Below the pieces are notes generated by a model. That model searched no databases, was not told where the DNA came from, and saw only the letters and a list, made by a program, of their open reading frames with translations. From Sisyra terminalis (lineage: Eukaryota > Arthropoda > Insecta > Neuroptera > Sisyridae): a stretch of DNA of 64,000 bases. How positions within the stretch are numbered: position 1 is the stretch's first letter; the number at the start of each line of letters is the position of its first letter. Positions 62,211-64,000 of the stretch are shown piece by piece. The translations under genes were made by a program, and so were the position numbers. The stretch is taken from the NCBI GenBank assembly GCA_958496175.1, contig OY292274.1, forward strand, positions 16,141,689-16,205,688, read 5' to 3'.

Positions 62211-62302
62211 CATCACATAGTAGTAATGGAACGATCGAATACTACTTGACGACTACGCCAAACGTAAAACGGTTTACATTACACTTTAATTTTTTTTATT
62301 AA

Positions 62303-64000
62303 ATTGCTTAACTTCCAATATTTAGAGTTTCGCTTGTTGTTAGGAATTAGTTCTCTTTTTCAATCTTATTTTCTGTTTTAATTTTTGTTTTTTCCGTCCT
62401 CTGGTTCTGCATTTGGTTTTCTTAATGACATAATCATTAATTTCAAAATAAACTTTGTAAATCGATTCCATATGAACTTCTTTTGTGTTGGATTCAATAC
62501 AAGAAAATCCGTGTATTTAGTCAATGAAGTAGGGGGACCGGAAAGTAATGTTATTATAATACAAAATTTTGAAACATGAATTGATTTTGAATCAATTATA
62601 TAATTATATAATTATCTTCAATACTATCAAACTTTTGGCATAGCATTGTGAACTTCAATAGAATTGTGAATATCATTTAAGTTTTCAATTTTTGTCACTT
62701 AGTAAATGTTGTAGCGATTGAAATAAATACAAATCCCATGAAACTAATTTGAACAATTATGGAGAGTAAAGCAAATCACCCCTATCGTAATCTATCAATT
62801 CTTAAATCCTTTATATTAGTTTCGCGTTCTTAGCGATAAATTTTAGAGATGATAATTAACACACTTCCAGTTATCTAATCGACTTACAATTTAGCACATT
62901 GTATAATGCCACCTATCATTTTCATGTATTGAAATCGATTAGTATATCTAATCTATTGAAATTGATTAGTTTATCTAACTTTTATGAAACGAATGTGAAG
63001 AAACAAATATAAAGTAAACTTCTTAAATTCAAATAAAATGTGATCGAGAGTTAAATATATAGAATTTAGAATGTAAACGTTGCATTTATGGGTTACTTAT
63101 TTCAGAGCTTTTCTTCTGCAGAAGAATCTTGCATTACCGTGTCGCAGAATAGAATTTTCTCTGTTAACAGTTCCTGAACACTTTTGAGTATTTAGTTGGT
63201 CAATTGAGAATAATTTTAATTATTTGACAACTCATCGGCTGTTGGTTAGGGATTTGATACCACTCCCTCCTTTAATATCTAGTTGTTTAAATTTCTTATC
63301 ATTCTCCATTGGTACCTATCGGAGAACTGAAAATCATTGATTTTGAACTTTAAATTCTCATGTGGCATTAATGAACATTTAACTCACTTACCTAGATAAA
63401 TATTGAAAATGTTTTGGTAACATCTTTACATTGCTACCCTGTAAACCTCGTCTCATACATTACTGAATTTGTATTTCTTCAGATTTTTGATTTATTTTAA
63501 TAAAGATTTCAGAATATTTATTTTTAATTTCTGTTGATTTTAGTCTTTTTTAGCATAAAATGACTATAGTACCACTATGAGATAACTTGTAAACATATAA
63601 ATGCCAATTGAATGACTTATAGTTCAAAAGCAACATAACTTTCTGGCCCTCCTAATTTCATAACATGTAATATTACATGTATTCACATTGTACTATTGTA
63701 TCTACTTGTATTTAAAGAATTAAAAAATAGTTAAATTCGATGTATCGAATCTACAAAAAAGAATTAGAATTCGATCTTAAAAGAACTCAATCCTATGTAT
63801 ATTCATCAATTCTGTAAAAAAAATCGTTATTAACCTAAATAGTGGGAACAGATAAGTCAAATGAGTATTACTTATCATTAAAACATGGATATGTTACCGC
63901 ATATATAAATACACAAAAAATGAAGAAGTTTAAACCGGTTCTGTGATATTTTTAAAGGATCGGCGTTTTTCAACTTTGGGACAAACAAACAATTGAAATC
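62303..64000. other. AT-rich stretch, nothing assignable
   Basis: No recognisable gene, RNA or repeat up to the window end. Confidence 0.4.

Noticed and set aside
62075..62302. 75-codon frame beginning MESSSTNTADGIV
   Set aside because: It lies in a third frame over the Tc1-like transposase tail, which explains the local composition better.
1..64000. Search for CRISPR arrays, operons, rRNA and complete tRNA genes
   Set aside because: None seen. The repeats are dispersed transposon copies, genes have spliceosomal introns, and A/B boxes occur only in SINE copies.

Overview
The window is AT-rich eukaryotic (nuclear) DNA that looks like an insect genome, possibly a beetle; the order is my guess. 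The evidence is a spliced SLC36-type amino acid transporter gene, an insect gustatory-receptor gene with its C-terminal TTVVTLIQF motif, R1- and Jockey-clade LINE remnants, Tc1/mariner and hAT transposons, Helentron-like fragments, and a tRNA-headed SINE present in several copies. I see no operons, rRNA, true tRNA genes or CRISPR arrays. Most short open frames are chance products of AT-rich sequence.

Layout. 1-24 kb: mostly unassignable AT-rich sequence carrying a foldback element (1373-1678), a non-autonomous hAT element (4912-6293), a THAP-domain transposon relic (6787-7203), a Tc1/mariner element (9099-10216), a SINE beside a decayed foldback (10322-10662), a small MITE (13222-13378), a hAT relic (13892-14659), a relic of a transposon-like protein (19420-20200) and a second foldback (23421-23729). 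24-29 kb and 35-42 kb: two paralogous blocks. The right block holds a complete-looking eight-exon proton-coupled amino acid transporter gene (36889-41793). The left block keeps only the last two exons, with a one-base shift in a 7-A run (28404-28864). 29-32.4 kb: GC-richer LINE graveyard (R1-clade, then two Jockey-clade pieces). 48.1-49.3 kb: another Jockey-clade 3' fragment whose RT active site reads FAND. 51.4-51.9 kb: a SINE of a second body type next to a hAT MITE. 55.4-56.9 kb: a gustatory receptor gene on the minus strand with several stops. 57.6-58.9 kb: Helentron helicase relic followed by a mariner relic. 61.6-62.3 kb: a 124-bp near-perfect foldback and a Tc1-like transposase tail.

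The only apparently functional host gene is the transporter at 36.9-41.8 kb. The most unusual signal is a motif shared by three foldback elements: CCTGATGAAG, then a hairpin stem whose two sides change together between loci, then CGAAAC. These are two of the three conserved strands of a hammerhead ribozyme core (with one extra A). Hammerhead motifs are known in Penelope-like elements and retrozymes; here they sit in both arms of palindromic repeats. All coordinates and translations were worked out by eye; no database search or folding was run.
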